Positions 16,995-25,800 are shown, counted from the stretch's first letter. The stretch is 64,000 nt of DNA from Methylophilus sp. 42 (GCF_000384155.1 NZ_KB913031.1:1736001-1800000); one strand, 5' to 3'. Numbers and translations: made by a program. Notes: generated from the letters alone by a model not told the origin.

Positions 16995-18397
16995 CTTCAC
17001 TTGTCTGGAAAATCGCCATCAACGAATGGCGCCGTTTATGGCATGCGCGTATTCCGGCCCTGTTGATGCTGGTATTAGTCGTGCTGTGGGCGATTGCCGC
17101 CCTCGCCGCCCATCACCACTGGCAAGACCACGCCAATACAGTGGCAGAAGTCACACAACGCAGCCAGCAGGACTGGCAATCGCAACCCGATCGCCATCCG
17201 CACCGGGTATCCCATTTTGGTGATTTTGTGGCCAAGCCGTTGCACCCGCTCAGCGTCATTGAACCTGGTATCATCGATCAATCGGGGCACCTGGTTTACC
17301 TGGAAGCGCACAGGTTGAACAGCGCCAATTTTAATCCGGCCACTGAGGCGACCAGCCTAGGCCGTTTCCCGCTCATTACGCCCGCCATGATCGTGCAATG
17401 GTGGATGCCGCTGTTTTTGATCATGATTGCTTATGCCACCATCACCGCAGAAAAAATGACCGGCATTTTGGCTTTTATGCGCGGCAATGGTACGCCTGTC
17501 TGGGCGATCGCAACGGGGAAGTGGCTGGCACTATTCCTGCCATTTTTCACCCTGCTTTGCCTGCAAGCTTCCCTGACACTGGCCTGGAGCTGGGGCAGTG
17601 ACCAGGTTTTGTTACGGTTATCACTGATGCTATTGGCGCAGGCCATGTACATTGCAGGCTGGTGCCTGCTGGTGCTTGCGGTTTCCTGGTTTAGCAAGCA
17701 ACTGCATGGCGCCTTGCTGACGCTGCTGCTGTGCTGGGTATGCATCTGCATTATTTTCCCGCGCGGATTAGCCAACCTGGCGCAGATGACCTACCCGACC
17801 CAGCCGCGTACAGAGGCTGAGCATCACGCAGAAATCAAACTGAAGACCTTGGGCGACAGCCATAACCCGGACGACCCGCATTTTGCGGCATTTAAAGCAG
17901 GTATCCTCAAAAAATACCAGGTCACAAGCGTTGAAGATTTGCCGGTTAACTATAAAGGCCTGCTGATGCAGGAAGGGGAGCGCCTGACCACTGACGTCTA
18001 CCGCGAACAGCAAGCCCTGCATAATGCACAACTGAACAGACAAAACATCAGCATCCGGCATTGGCTATGGCTGACACCGGCACTGGCATTGCAATACGTG
18101 CAGATGGCCAGTAGCGGCAATGACCTGGCGCATCACCAGGCGTTCATCCGGCAAGCAGAAAGCCGCCGCTATCAATTGATTCAATACCTGAATCAAATCC
18201 ATACCATGAAGGTCGACCAGCACCACGATCACGACACACGCGTGTCTGCCGACTTCTGGAAAAAAGCCCCGCGCCCCGTCGTCACCCTGGCACCAGTTTC
18301 AGTGAGCCGCCACAGTGTTGAAGCAGCGCTGCTGGTCTTGCTGGGCTGGCTATTGATCCCGGGCGTACTGCTGATAAAGGTTGCAAAACGCACATGA
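16991..18397 (+). CDS. ABC-2 type permease with DUF3526 domain, histidine-rich loop
   Basis: 468 residues. A first membrane helix (about 21-40) is followed by a long non-cytoplasmic stretch, a block of membrane helices (about 135-260), a second soluble stretch and a last helix near the C-terminus. The soluble parts are rich in histidine: HHHWQDH at 41-47, EHHAE and DSHNPDDPH near 275-300, and DQHHDHD at about 409-415. That suggests metal contact and agrees with the zinc-related genes upstream. The stop overlaps the next permease by 4 bp. DUF3526 proteins occur in pairs with a NosF-like ATPase. The substrate is unknown. Confidence 0.85.
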   Translation: MTSLVWKIAINEWRRLWHARIPALLMLVLVVLWAIAALAAHHHWQDHANTVAEVTQRSQQDWQSQPDRHPHRVSHFGDFVAKPLHPLSVIEPGIIDQSGHLVYLEAHRLNSANFNPATEATSLGRFPLITPAMIVQWWMPLFLIMIAYATITAEKMTGILAFMRGNGTPVWAIATGKWLALFLPFFTLLCLQASLTLAWSWGSDQVLLRLSLMLLAQAMYIAGWCLLVLAVSWFSKQLHGALLTLLLCWVCICIIFPRGLANLAQMTYPTQPRTEAEHHAEIKLKTLGDSHNPDDPHFAAFKAGILKKYQVTSVEDLPVNYKGLLMQEGERLTTDVYREQQALHNAQLNRQNISIRHWLWLTPALALQYVQMASSGNDLAHHQAFIRQAESRRYQLIQYLNQIHTMKVDQHHDHDTRVSADFWKKAPRPVVTLAPVSVSRHSVEAALLVLLGWLLIPGVLLIKVAKRT

Positions 18398-19656
18398 AAC
18401 AAGAACTCATTTTATTACTCAAGCAACGCAGCATATTGATACTGCTGTTGCTGAACCTGTTACTGACCGGCTTTAGTCTGTTTAATGGCTGGCAGAATAT
18501 CAGCCATATACAGGCACAAATCGGTCACGCCAAACAGCAAGAAATCCTGCGCAAGCAGGATTACCTCAAGCAGCACAACCAACATGATTCACTAGATGTA
18601 GGAGAAGTTGGCTATTACGTGTTCCATAATGTTTACCACACGCCTGGCGAATGGAGCTTTATCGCGCTGGGTAACTGGCTGGTGACGCCTTATCTGCAAC
18701 GCATACGCCTGTTGGGTTTGCAGGGGCAGCTTTACGATGGCGAATCGCATCATCCTGAATATGTCATGCTTGGTGGGTTCGATTATGCTTTCTGGTTAGT
18801 GTTTTTTGCGCCTCTAGTCTGTATCGTACTGTTGCATGACCTCAAAGCCAGTGAGCACCAAGCACAACGGCTGCTGTTTTTACAAAGCCTAAGCGCCCAG
18901 CCCACCCGCTTCTGGTGGCAACGTGTGGTGTCCCGCTGGCTGTTGATTGCATTAACTTTCTCGCTGCCAGTCATTGGATTTACGACCATACACGGTTTTT
19001 CGCTGACCCCGCTGCTGCAGGTGCTGATGATCACGCTGTTATATACCCTGCTGTGGACAGGGCTATATGCAGCATTCAGCCTGCGGACGCGTGCGCTGGA
19101 TGCCAATTTGAACGCACTCGCTTTAACCAGCCTCTGGTTATTGTCCTGTATCGTGTTACCTAACCTGGCGCAGCTGTGGTTACACCACCGCTACCCGGTA
19201 CAAGATGGCAGCCAGATTGCTTTGCAACACCGGCAGGCCGTGCATAGCGCCTGGGACTTACCCAAAACCGACACGCTGACCCCGTTTTATGCACTGTATC
19301 CGCAATGGCAGGACACCGCGCCAGTCACCGGCCGCTTTCACTGGAAATGGTATTACGCATTTCAACATATGGCCGATGTGAAGCTGGCGCCACAAGTTGC
19401 GGCACGCGAACAGACACTGATGCAACGCGACCAGTTGACCGGCATGCTAGGCTATTTTTTACCGGCAGTATGGGTCCAACGCAGCCTGGAAAACATCGCG
19501 CACAGCAATGTCTCGGATTTACTGGCACATAGACAACGCATCACGGCCTTCCACACGCAGTTACGGCATGAGGCCTATCCTTACCTGTTTGCAGAAAAAC
19601 AGTTTACGACTGAGTCGTTTGGCAACATGCCTGTGTTTGAAAATACGAATAAATAG
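18394..19656 (+). CDS. ABC-2 type permease with DUF3526 domain (second subunit)
   Basis: 420 residues with the same layout as the preceding permease. There is one helix near the N-terminus (about 11-28), a soluble stretch (about 30-128), several helices (about 130-260) and a C-terminal soluble part. It is less histidine-rich than its partner but shares the family pattern around the second helix block (FAPLVCIVLLHDLKASEHQ, about 147-165). Together with the two preceding genes it would form an ATPase plus heterodimeric permease. It is the last gene of the four-gene unit starting at 14197. No terminator is visible before pqqA. Confidence 0.85.
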   Translation: MKQELILLLKQRSILILLLLNLLLTGFSLFNGWQNISHIQAQIGHAKQQEILRKQDYLKQHNQHDSLDVGEVGYYVFHNVYHTPGEWSFIALGNWLVTPYLQRIRLLGLQGQLYDGESHHPEYVMLGGFDYAFWLVFFAPLVCIVLLHDLKASEHQAQRLLFLQSLSAQPTRFWWQRVVSRWLLIALTFSLPVIGFTTIHGFSLTPLLQVLMITLLYTLLWTGLYAAFSLRTRALDANLNALALTSLWLLSCIVLPNLAQLWLHHRYPVQDGSQIALQHRQAVHSAWDLPKTDTLTPFYALYPQWQDTAPVTGRFHWKWYYAFQHMADVKLAPQVAAREQTLMQRDQLTGMLGYFLPAVWVQRSLENIAHSNVSDLLAHRQRITAFHTQLRHEAYPYLFAEKQFTTESFGNMPVFENTNK

Positions 19657-19754
19657 CTGAAAAAGAGGATTCAAACTACGTAAAATCATGAGCTGCTTTT
19701 ACGGATTCGCTTCAGGGTGGTTTTGAAACACCGGCGTATAGTGACAGTCATACA

Positions 19755-19776
19755 AGTACATCAAGCACGATGTACT
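19755..19776. repeat. Inverted repeat in the pqqA leader
   Basis: AGTACATC (19755-19762) and GATGTACT (19769-19776) around a 6-base centre, ending 24 bases before the pqqA ATG. It could be an operator or an mRNA hairpin. The ribosome-binding site AAAGGAG (19788-19794) lies just after it. Confidence 0.55.
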
Positions 19777-19800
19777 ACCAAACAACTAAAGGAGACTATC

Positions 19801-19872
19801 ATGTGGACTAAACCAGCTGCTACTGAAATGCGTTTTGGCTTTGAAGTGACAATGTACGTCATGAACAAATAA
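19801..19872 (+). CDS. pqqA: PQQ precursor peptide PqqA (orphan copy)
   Basis: 23 residues: MWTKPAATEMRF, then GFEVTMYVMNK. It carries the defining Glu15 and Tyr19 pair in the E-V-T-M-Y motif. The radical-SAM enzyme PqqE cross-links these two residues with the help of PqqD, and they become the PQQ backbone. An ideal AAAGGAG stands 6 bases before the ATG. No pqqB-E genes are in the window, so this copy is separate from the biosynthesis operon. PQQ is the cofactor of methanol dehydrogenases, so an extra strongly expressed precursor gene fits a methylotroph. A palindrome and a strong terminator follow immediately. Confidence 0.93.
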   Translation: MWTKPAATEMRFGFEVTMYVMNK

Positions 19873-19880
19873 TCAGGATT

Positions 19881-19899
19881 CATCTCAAATTTTGAGATG
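19881..19899. repeat. Perfect 19-bp palindrome after pqqA
   Basis: CATCTCAAA-T-TTTGAGATG, 9-bp arms around one base, starting 8 bases after the pqqA stop and ending 9 bases before the terminator. It may be a 3' hairpin that stabilises the short mRNA, or a protein-binding site. Confidence 0.6.
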
Positions 19900-19908
19900 T
19901 GCCTGAAC

Positions 19909-19937
19909 AAAAAACCGCCGGCATCCGGCGGTTTTTT
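19909..19937. terminator. Rho-independent terminator of pqqA (probably bidirectional)
   Basis: A-run, stem CCGCCGG / CCGGCGG with CAT loop (19915-19931), then six T. The matching A-run on the other side lets it also serve the convergent chemoreceptor gene, whose stop lies at 19960. Confidence 0.93.
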
Positions 19938-19959
19938 ATTGCCTCAAAGATCAAACATA

Positions 19960-22956
19960 TTAAAACTGCGCCCATTCACCATCATCGGTGCCTGTACGCA
20001 ACGCACTTGAGTGAGGCATGCCCACACTGACTGGCAGCCCTTGCTTACTACGCGCATGAATATGGCTAACAGTTGAACGCTTGTCAGCACTCTCTTCATT
20101 GACCAGTTTGAACACACTGACGGCCTGCACCAGGCTTTCTGCCTGGTCAACCAGTGACTCCGATGCCGCCGCCGCTTGTTCAACCAATGCCGCATTTTGT
20201 TGCGTGACCTCATCCATGGTCATCACGGCCTGGTTGACCTGGGTAATGCCAGCACTTTGCTCAACTGAGGCTGCCGCAATTTCAGTCATAATATCCGTGA
20301 CCTGCTGCACCGAAGTGACGACCTCTTGAATCGTCTTTCCGGCCTCTTCCACCAATTGGCTGCCTTTTGCAGTTTTAGCAACAGAGTCGTCAATCAGCAC
20401 TTTAATTTCTTTGGCCGCAGCGGCTGAACGTTGGGCCAAATGGCGCACCTCGGCGGCCACGACAGAGAATCCGCGGCCTTGCTCACCTGCGCGGGCGGCT
20501 TCAACGGCCGCATTCAAAGCCAGGATATTGGTCTGGAAAGCGATGCCATCAATGACAGAAGTGATATCTTCAATGCGCTTGGCGCTTTCATTCATGGCAC
20601 TCATGGTCGTTACCACCTCACCAACCACACTACCGCCCCTGACGGCAACCGCTGAGGCGGCCGTTGCCAGTTGATTGGCTTGCTTCGCATTCTCGGCATT
20701 CTGCTTCACCGTGGTTGCTAACTCCTCCATGCTGGCAGCAGTTTCTTCCAGGCTGGATGCCTGTTGCTCAGTGCGGCTGGAAAGGTCATTGTTACCGCCG
20801 GAGATTTCATCGGCCGCCGTATTAATCGTCACGGTCGCTTCGCGTACCTGCAAGATCACTTCGCTCATTTTGTCGATCAGCGCGTTCACGCCCTCACACA
20901 AAGCAGCAATGTCTCCAGTTTTACCTTCTAGCGGCACACGCTTACTCAAATCACCAGCTTTGGCGCCTTCAATGATGGCTTTGGTCTCTTGCACCGCACG
21001 GGCCAGTGCCTGCGCATTTTCATGCTGTGCAGTGATATCTGTCGCATATTTCACCACTTTAAACGGTTTACCATTCATATCGAGAACCGGGTTGTAAGTG
21101 GCCTGCATCCAAACGCTAACGCCATTTTTCTTCATGCGCTTCACTTGGCCCATCTGCGCCTCACCGCGCCGCAAAGCATCCCAGAATGCCTTGTAATCAT
21201 GGCTGGAACGATAAGCACGCTCCACAAACATACTGTGATTTTTGCCTAGAATTTCATGTTCAGCATAGCCAGATAATTGCAAAAATAAGTCGTTCGCCGA
21301 AATAATGGTGCCGTCAAGATCAAACGAAATCACACCTTGGGTTCTATGAATGCCAGAGATTTGACCGGCATTATCCGCCGCAATCAACTTGGATTCAGTA
21401 ATGTCCATGGTGTAATTAACAATCTTATACGGCTTGCCTTTTAAGTCGTAAATCGGGTTATAAGACGCCTGTATCCACACCTCATCGCCACTCTTTGCGA
21501 TACGTTTGTATTGCCCCATGTCAGAGCCGCCATGCACAAGCTTGTTCCACAAAACCGCATAAGCCTCACTGCTGGCAAAGCTGGGTTCCAGCACCTTGCT
21601 AACATGTTGCCCAAGCAACTCGTGTTCGCTATAACCCAGCATATCCAGGTAGGTTTGGTTCACTTTAAGCACCGTGCCATCAAGGCCCAGTTCAATCACG
21701 CCCTGTGATTTTCCAATCGCCGTAATTTGGCCTTCAAAATCTGCATTCCTGAGCTTTTGCGCGGTGATATCTGCAGCATACTTCACCACTTTATAAGGCT
21801 TACCATCTGCATCTAAAATGGGGCTATAGGTTGCATCTAGCCAGATCTCCTTGCCATGCTGGCCGATACGCAAAAACTCACCGCTGACTGATTCGCCACG
21901 TGTTAACTTTTGCCAAAAGGCATGATAGTCGCCACTACTGATAAACGCTGGCTCAACCAACTGGCTATGCGACATGCCAACCAGCGCATTTCGTGTATAG
22001 CCCAACACCGACAAGAAAATATCATTGACGGCTGTTATTTTGCCATCCAGGTCAAACTCTATTGACCCGGTAGAACGGTTAATCGCGGCCAATTGATTTT
22101 CAAACAATGCGGCTTGCTCGCGGGTTTCAATGGCAGACTCTTTTAAGGCATTTTCGCTGACACTGAGCAACGTCTGCATCTTTTTCAGTGCTTGCAATAC
22201 TTCACTCAGCTCGTTGCTACCCTGCGCATCAATATAGGTGCTGTAGTTGCCGATGGTGATTTCTTTCACCGCACTGAGTGTTTGCGCCAGCGGCTGGGTC
22301 ACTGAACGAGCAATGATCATCGCCAAGCCTAGCAGGACAGGTAATGCCAAGCCCAGGCTGGCAAAAGACAGTGCAGTGGATTGATGAGTAAAATCCTGCC
22401 CTACTTGTACAGCCAGCAATGCAAAAGCCATAGCAGCTAAACCAACTAAGCGCTGTTTGACAGTGATGGCGCCCAATATGTTTTTTAATTTATTCGCCAA
22501 GGACACGCTCACCACTTTGCCATCCACAATCGCCAGACCTTTAGCCTTGCCTGTATTAAACAATTGATAGGCGGTGGAGGCTTCACTGATTTGCTGGCGT
22601 GTCGGCTTTCTGCGCGCAGATAAGTAACCCACGACCTGGTTGTTTTCCGTCACTGGCGTTGCATTAGCCACTACCCAATAAAAGTCACCACGCTTGGTGC
22701 GGTTTTTCACCAAGCCCGTCCATGGCTTACCGGCTTTCAAGCTGCGCCACATATCGGCAAAAGCGGCCGCAGGCATATCCGGGTGGCGCACAATATTGTG
22801 ACTGCTGCCGACCAATTCAGACTCACTAAAGCCACTGACTTGAATAAAGTCTTTGTTGGCATAGGTAATCACACCCTTGAGATCTGTTCTCGTCAACATA
22901 AACTGGGCATCATCAAACTGGATTTCTGTGGCCGTCACTGGCAAATTTAATTTCAT
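19960..22956 (-). CDS. Methyl-accepting chemotaxis protein with four PAS domains
   Basis: 998 residues from the ATG at 22954-22956 (a TTG two codons upstream was not used). Order: an Aer-type PAS domain (about 10-115), two membrane helices (about 170-186 and 197-217), a HAMP linker, three tandem PAS domains (about 285-400, 405-520, 530-645), and the cytoplasmic signalling domain with [20 protein letters not shown]. The three tandem PAS units share phrases such as YNP..D..GKP(Y/F)K(I/V)V and end in DIT, showing internal duplication. The last residues, EWAQF, match the xWxxF pentapeptide that tethers CheR and CheB. It is an intracellular redox or energy sensor by family resemblance. The ligand or cofactor is unknown. 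Confidence 0.93.
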   Translation of the reverse strand: MKLNLPVTATEIQFDDAQFMLTRTDLKGVITYANKDFIQVSGFSESELVGSSHNIVRHPDMPAAAFADMWRSLKAGKPWTGLVKNRTKRGDFYWVVANATPVTENNQVVGYLSARRKPTRQQISEASTAYQLFNTGKAKGLAIVDGKVVSVSLANKLKNILGAITVKQRLVGLAAMAFALLAVQVGQDFTHQSTALSFASLGLALPVLLGLAMIIARSVTQPLAQTLSAVKEITIGNYSTYIDAQGSNELSEVLQALKKMQTLLSVSENALKESAIETREQAALFENQLAAINRSTGSIEFDLDGKITAVNDIFLSVLGYTRNALVGMSHSQLVEPAFISSGDYHAFWQKLTRGESVSGEFLRIGQHGKEIWLDATYSPILDADGKPYKVVKYAADITAQKLRNADFEGQITAIGKSQGVIELGLDGTVLKVNQTYLDMLGYSEHELLGQHVSKVLEPSFASSEAYAVLWNKLVHGGSDMGQYKRIAKSGDEVWIQASYNPIYDLKGKPYKIVNYTMDITESKLIAADNAGQISGIHRTQGVISFDLDGTIISANDLFLQLSGYAEHEILGKNHSMFVERAYRSSHDYKAFWDALRRGEAQMGQVKRMKKNGVSVWMQATYNPVLDMNGKPFKVVKYATDITAQHENAQALARAVQETKAIIEGAKAGDLSKRVPLEGKTGDIAALCEGVNALIDKMSEVILQVREATVTINTAADEISGGNNDLSSRTEQQASSLEETAASMEELATTVKQNAENAKQANQLATAASAVAVRGGSVVGEVVTTMSAMNESAKRIEDITSVIDGIAFQTNILALNAAVEAARAGEQGRGFSVVAAEVRHLAQRSAAAAKEIKVLIDDSVAKTAKGSQLVEEAGKTIQEVVTSVQQVTDIMTEIAAASVEQSAGITQVNQAVMTMDEVTQQNAALVEQAAAASESLVDQAESLVQAVSVFKLVNEESADKRSTVSHIHARSKQGLPVSVGMPHSSALRTGTDDGEWAQF

Positions 22957-23167
22957 AATCAATCGCTTTCTATCCCTGAGTCATTGAGACAATTTAATTT
23001 AATAATGGAGAGTCAATACACCCTTCTCCCAACTGGATAGCAGTCAAACCTGACAAAAAAACCTGCCGACTGATATCCATTTTGTCTGTTAGTCATGTCA
23101 GAATTTGTCTTACAAAAAACATAACTTTTATTTTTATATACAATAACTTAACCAACAAAAATCCATA

Positions 23168-23181
23168 TTGAGATAGATCAA
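23168..23181. promoter_or_regulatory. FNR/Anr-like box in the chemoreceptor upstream region
   Basis: TTGAG-ATAG-ATCAA, one mismatch from the FNR consensus TTGAT-N4-ATCAA. It lies about 210 bp upstream of the chemoreceptor start and 220 bp upstream of the gene at 23403, so the target is unclear. Confidence 0.45.
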
Positions 23182-23216
23182 TAAATTGGCTGGATGATGA
23201 TTGTTCCTGATAACGA

Positions 23217-23250
23217 GACATGACAGCCGGTGGCACGGCTGAGTCATGTC
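23217..23250. repeat. Long inverted repeat (hairpin)
   Basis: GACATGAC-AGCCG (23217-23229), loop GTGGCA, then CGGCT-GA-GTCATGTC (23236-23250). This gives 13 paired positions with a 2-base bulge. It sits about 150 bp before the gene at 23403. No T-run follows on the plus strand. Confidence 0.55.
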
Positions 23251-23402
23251 CGCTCTTTGCAAATGCAGGAACCTAATGGGATTACAGCTTACTAATGACG
23301 CATGATCTGCGGTTGATAATGACCAGTGAATATTAAGCCCGAGGACATTTTGGCTTTATAATCGTTTTGAAATTTTGTTATGACGTTTTTATGGAGTCTC
23401 GC

Positions 23403-23717
23403 ATGCGTTTACAGTCCCTTTCTGTTTTATTCCTAATCGCCACACTGAGCCAGCCAGTGTTTGCCCGCAATATTCTTAATGAACAAACAGATGCCGCTTC
23501 TGCACGGGATGCTGTGGGCGATGCCATGAGCAAACTGAGTGACCTTGAGCAAAGAATCAAATCTCAGGAAGCCCTGGTTGCACAGGAGCAGGCAAAGTTA
23601 AAGCAATACCAATCCGATAAAGTGCAAGCGGAAAAAGACCTGGAAAATAAAAAAGTGATTTTCGAACAGAAATCCAAAGTACTGGATGACGCCTGGAAGC
23701 AACGTAACGATTACTAA
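23403..23717 (+). CDS. Small exported coiled-coil protein, unknown function
   Basis: 104 residues from the ATG at 23403, with GGAG 6 bases upstream. The in-frame upstream starts (TTG 23367, ATG 23391) lack a site and would bury the signal peptide. Residues 1-22 (MRLQSLSVLFLIATLSQPVFA) are a Sec signal peptide. The mature part is almost wholly alpha-helical and charged, with a heptad-like pattern from about residue 40 (LSDLEQRIKSQEALV, then KLKQYQSDKVQAEKDL). It is probably periplasmic. I do not recognise a family, and it resembles short periplasmic coiled-coil proteins only in general form. OmpW follows after 202 bp with its own regulatory sites. Confidence 0.75.
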   Translation: MRLQSLSVLFLIATLSQPVFARNILNEQTDAASARDAVGDAMSKLSDLEQRIKSQEALVAQEQAKLKQYQSDKVQAEKDLENKKVIFEQKSKVLDDAWKQRNDY

Positions 23718-23813
23718 CGGTATGTCGGCGCGTTTTATCTAAAACTGTCACACGCACAGATACTTGCGAATCCGCAGGTATCTGCCTCTCCCCGCTTTAC
23801 GCCTCCATTAGCC

Positions 23814-23842
23814 CTCGACACACATCACAAACATGTGTCGAG
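23814..23842. repeat. Inverted repeat before ompW
   Basis: CTCGACACA (23814-23822) and TGTGTCGAG (23834-23842), a perfect 9-bp stem with an 11-base loop, directly touching the FNR-like box that follows. It could end the upstream transcript or form part of the ompW control region. Confidence 0.5.
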
Positions 23843-23856
23843 TTGATTTGGGTCAA
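23843..23856. promoter_or_regulatory. FNR/Anr-like box upstream of ompW
   Basis: TTGAT-TTGG-GTCAA, one mismatch from TTGAT-N4-ATCAA, 64 bases before the ompW start. E. coli ompW is known to be FNR-activated, which supports the reading. Confidence 0.6.
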
Positions 23857-23919
23857 TACCCGCTTTAGCCAGCAAACCTACAATGGCCTCAAATCAATGC
23901 ACCTAATGGAGTGATCACA

Positions 23920-24621
23920 ATGAAAAAAACCGCAATCAGTTTAATGTTGGCAGCCTTATTGCCTGCCATGAATGCCTATGCAGAGCAAGGTGACTGGGTT
24001 GTACGTCTGCGTGCAACTAATATCAGCCCGAACGAAAGCAGCCGCTTGGGCAGCACCGTCAACAAGGCGGTGGGTGCCAATGTGATGACACCAAGCGCAG
24101 ACCTGAAACTCGACAGCAACACAATTCCTGAATTAGATATTAGCTACTATTGGACCAAAAATATTGCCACCGAACTGATACTGGCGCTGGGCAGCAAACA
24201 CGATGTAAGAATCACTGGCGACAGTGCCGGTGTGGTTGGCAACCAGCATCTGGGTAGCATTGATGCGCTGCCACCTACCTTGACAGCGCAATGGCACTTT
24301 AACCCTGATCAAACCATTGACCCTTATGTGGGTGCTGGTATCAATGCGACATTTATGCTGGACCGCAATCTGCGTTTCACCTCTGGTGCAACCGCTGGCG
24401 AAAAAATCAAAATTGACCGCAATAGCATTGGCCCAGCCTTGCAGGCTGGTGTGGATATCAACCTGAAAGATGGCTGGTTATTGAACGCGGATGTGAAATA
24501 TCTCTGGATTGATACCGACGTTGAAATGAAAAGCGCTACCACCGGCAACCGTTGGGCCAAAATCGACTCCCTCGACGTCAATCCATGGGTAATTAGCCTG
24601 GGTATTGGTAAGCGTTTTTAA
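23920..24621 (+). CDS. ompW: OmpW-family outer-membrane protein
   Basis: 233 residues from the ATG at 23920, with GGAG ending 8 bases upstream. A signal peptide (about residues 1-22, ending NAYA) is followed by a mature protein of about 210 residues, the size of an 8-stranded barrel. Family phrases are GDWVVRLRATNISPNESS at the mature start, PPTLTAQWHFNPDQ, PYVGAGINATF and the C-terminal GIGKRF with terminal Phe. OmpW forms a narrow hydrophobic channel and is often induced by low oxygen. An FNR-like box lies upstream and a terminator downstream, so it is monocistronic. Confidence 0.93.
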   Translation: MKKTAISLMLAALLPAMNAYAEQGDWVVRLRATNISPNESSRLGSTVNKAVGANVMTPSADLKLDSNTIPELDISYYWTKNIATELILALGSKHDVRITGDSAGVVGNQHLGSIDALPPTLTAQWHFNPDQTIDPYVGAGINATFMLDRNLRFTSGATAGEKIKIDRNSIGPALQAGVDINLKDGWLLNADVKYLWIDTDVEMKSATTGNRWAKIDSLDVNPWVISLGIGKRF

Positions 24622-24670
24622 GCGACGATCGTCAACACTCTTCCCTGGGGCATTTAACGCGCTCCATTCA

Positions 24671-24704
24671 CCTCTGATGCCACCCCAGTATCAGAGGTTT
24701 TTTT
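24671..24704 (+). terminator. Rho-independent terminator of ompW
   Basis: Stem CCTCTGAT / ATCAGAGG around an 11-base loop, followed by seven T (24698-24704). Confidence 0.85.
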
Positions 24705-24720
24705 ATATGCGGCGAACTGG

Positions 24721-25554
24721 CTACTGAAAGTTGAAGCGTGCGGATAAGCTGCTTAGATTGAGTTGCTCCAGCAACTGTTGCCCACGTTCACGCGCACTGC
24801 GTTTACGCTGGCCAGTATATTTGGCGATGATCAGCTCGTTTTTCATCGAATGCTCCCAGCCCACCAGCTCCGTCACCGTCACCTGGTAGCCATGCGCCTC
24901 CAGTTCGAGGCAACGCAACACATTGGTGACCTGGCTGCCAAACTCACGGGTATGAATTGGATGCCGCCACAACTCGCTTAAAAAGGTTTGAGCCAGTGTT
25001 TCAGCCTTGTGCTGACGCATCACCTCCGCCACCTCGGCCTGACAACAAGGCACCAGCACCATAAACTGCGCCTGTTTTTGCAAACCAAACTGAATCGCAT
25101 CATCTGTGGCCGTATTGCAGGCATGCAAGGCCGTGACAATATCCACGGTTGCAGGCAGTTGTTGTGACTGCATTGCTTCAGCGACGGTTAAATGCTCAAA
25201 CTGCATGCGGTCAAAACCACACTCTTGCGCCAGTTGGCGTGATTTCTCTATCAACTCGCCACGGCTTTCAATGCCAATGACCTGGCCGCCTGCGTGTTGC
25301 TTAAGCAAGAGGTCATAGAGGATAAATCCCAGATAAGATTTACCTGCACCATGGTCGACCAGCACGGGCTGTGACTGTTTATCCATCACGGCTTGCATCA
25401 AGGGCTCAATGAAATTGACCAGGTGATAGACTTGCTTGAGCTTGCGGCGGCTATCCTGATTCAGCTTGCCATCGCGTGTCAGAATATGCAGCGCCTGCAA
25501 TAGCGGGAGAGATTGACCGGGCTTCACCTCGGGCGGTAAGTTTGTCTTGACCAT
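24721..25554 (-). CDS. SAM-dependent methyltransferase (Methyltransf_32-like)
   Basis: 277 residues from the ATG at 25552-25554. The frame stays open to 25788, but the upstream part shows no family pattern and would cover most of the promoter region of the divergent gene. No good ribosome-binding site marks any of the candidate starts, so the start is uncertain. The core holds LVDHGAGKSYLGFILYDLL (SAM-binding loop), VIGIESRGELIEKSRQLA and a DIVTALHACNTATDDAI block, with VLVPCCQAEV after it. This cysteine-containing set is typical of PF13679-like methyltransferases, some of which act on tRNA. The real substrate is unknown. Confidence 0.75.
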   Translation of the reverse strand: MVKTNLPPEVKPGQSLPLLQALHILTRDGKLNQDSRRKLKQVYHLVNFIEPLMQAVMDKQSQPVLVDHGAGKSYLGFILYDLLLKQHAGGQVIGIESRGELIEKSRQLAQECGFDRMQFEHLTVAEAMQSQQLPATVDIVTALHACNTATDDAIQFGLQKQAQFMVLVPCCQAEVAEVMRQHKAETLAQTFLSELWRHPIHTREFGSQVTNVLRCLELEAHGYQVTVTELVGWEHSMKNELIIAKYTGQRKRSARERGQQLLEQLNLSSLSARFNFQ

Positions 25555-25800
25555 GCGTATTGCTGTTTTAAAATACCAATATATCAGTTTAACATGTGCC
25601 AGCTTCATCAGGATTGCTTCTGGCAGCCACGCCGGGAGCGATCTCGGGAACTCAAAGGCTGTTTTACGAATCATGTCTATCATGGTGGTCAGTTTTATCC
25701 CGTGCGCAAGCCGCACGACCACCGCTGCAGCGACGTTGGTACACGCTGCATCAATTCGCTGTTTCACAGCGCTGTTGTTCAATCGCACCAGGGAGTATGT

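Larger units (their letters stand above)
22957..23402. other. 446-bp non-coding stretch between the chemoreceptor and the coiled-coil gene
   Basis: AT-rich, with no convincing ORF. It holds an FNR-like box (23168-23181), a long imperfect palindrome (23217-23250) and the leaders of both flanking genes, which face away from each other. GGAG at 23393-23396 is the ribosome-binding site of the gene at 23403. No tRNA or known riboswitch fold was recognised. Confidence 0.6.

Noticed and set aside
22970-22996. Weak sigma-28-like match on the minus strand (TAAATTGT-N11-AGGGATAG) before the chemoreceptor gene
   Set aside because: Spacing is right, but three of the eight -10 bases and two of the -35 bases are wrong. 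It would also start transcription only a few bases before the ATG.
25555-25788. N-terminal extension of the methyltransferase gene at 24721
   Set aside because: It would overlap the promoter region of the divergent DUF481 gene, and the conserved domain starts only after residue 79. The true start remains uncertain.
25594-25800. N-terminal extension of the DUF481 gene
   Set aside because: The signal peptide and a good ribosome-binding site place the start at 25801. The extension is basic and Cys-rich without any pattern.
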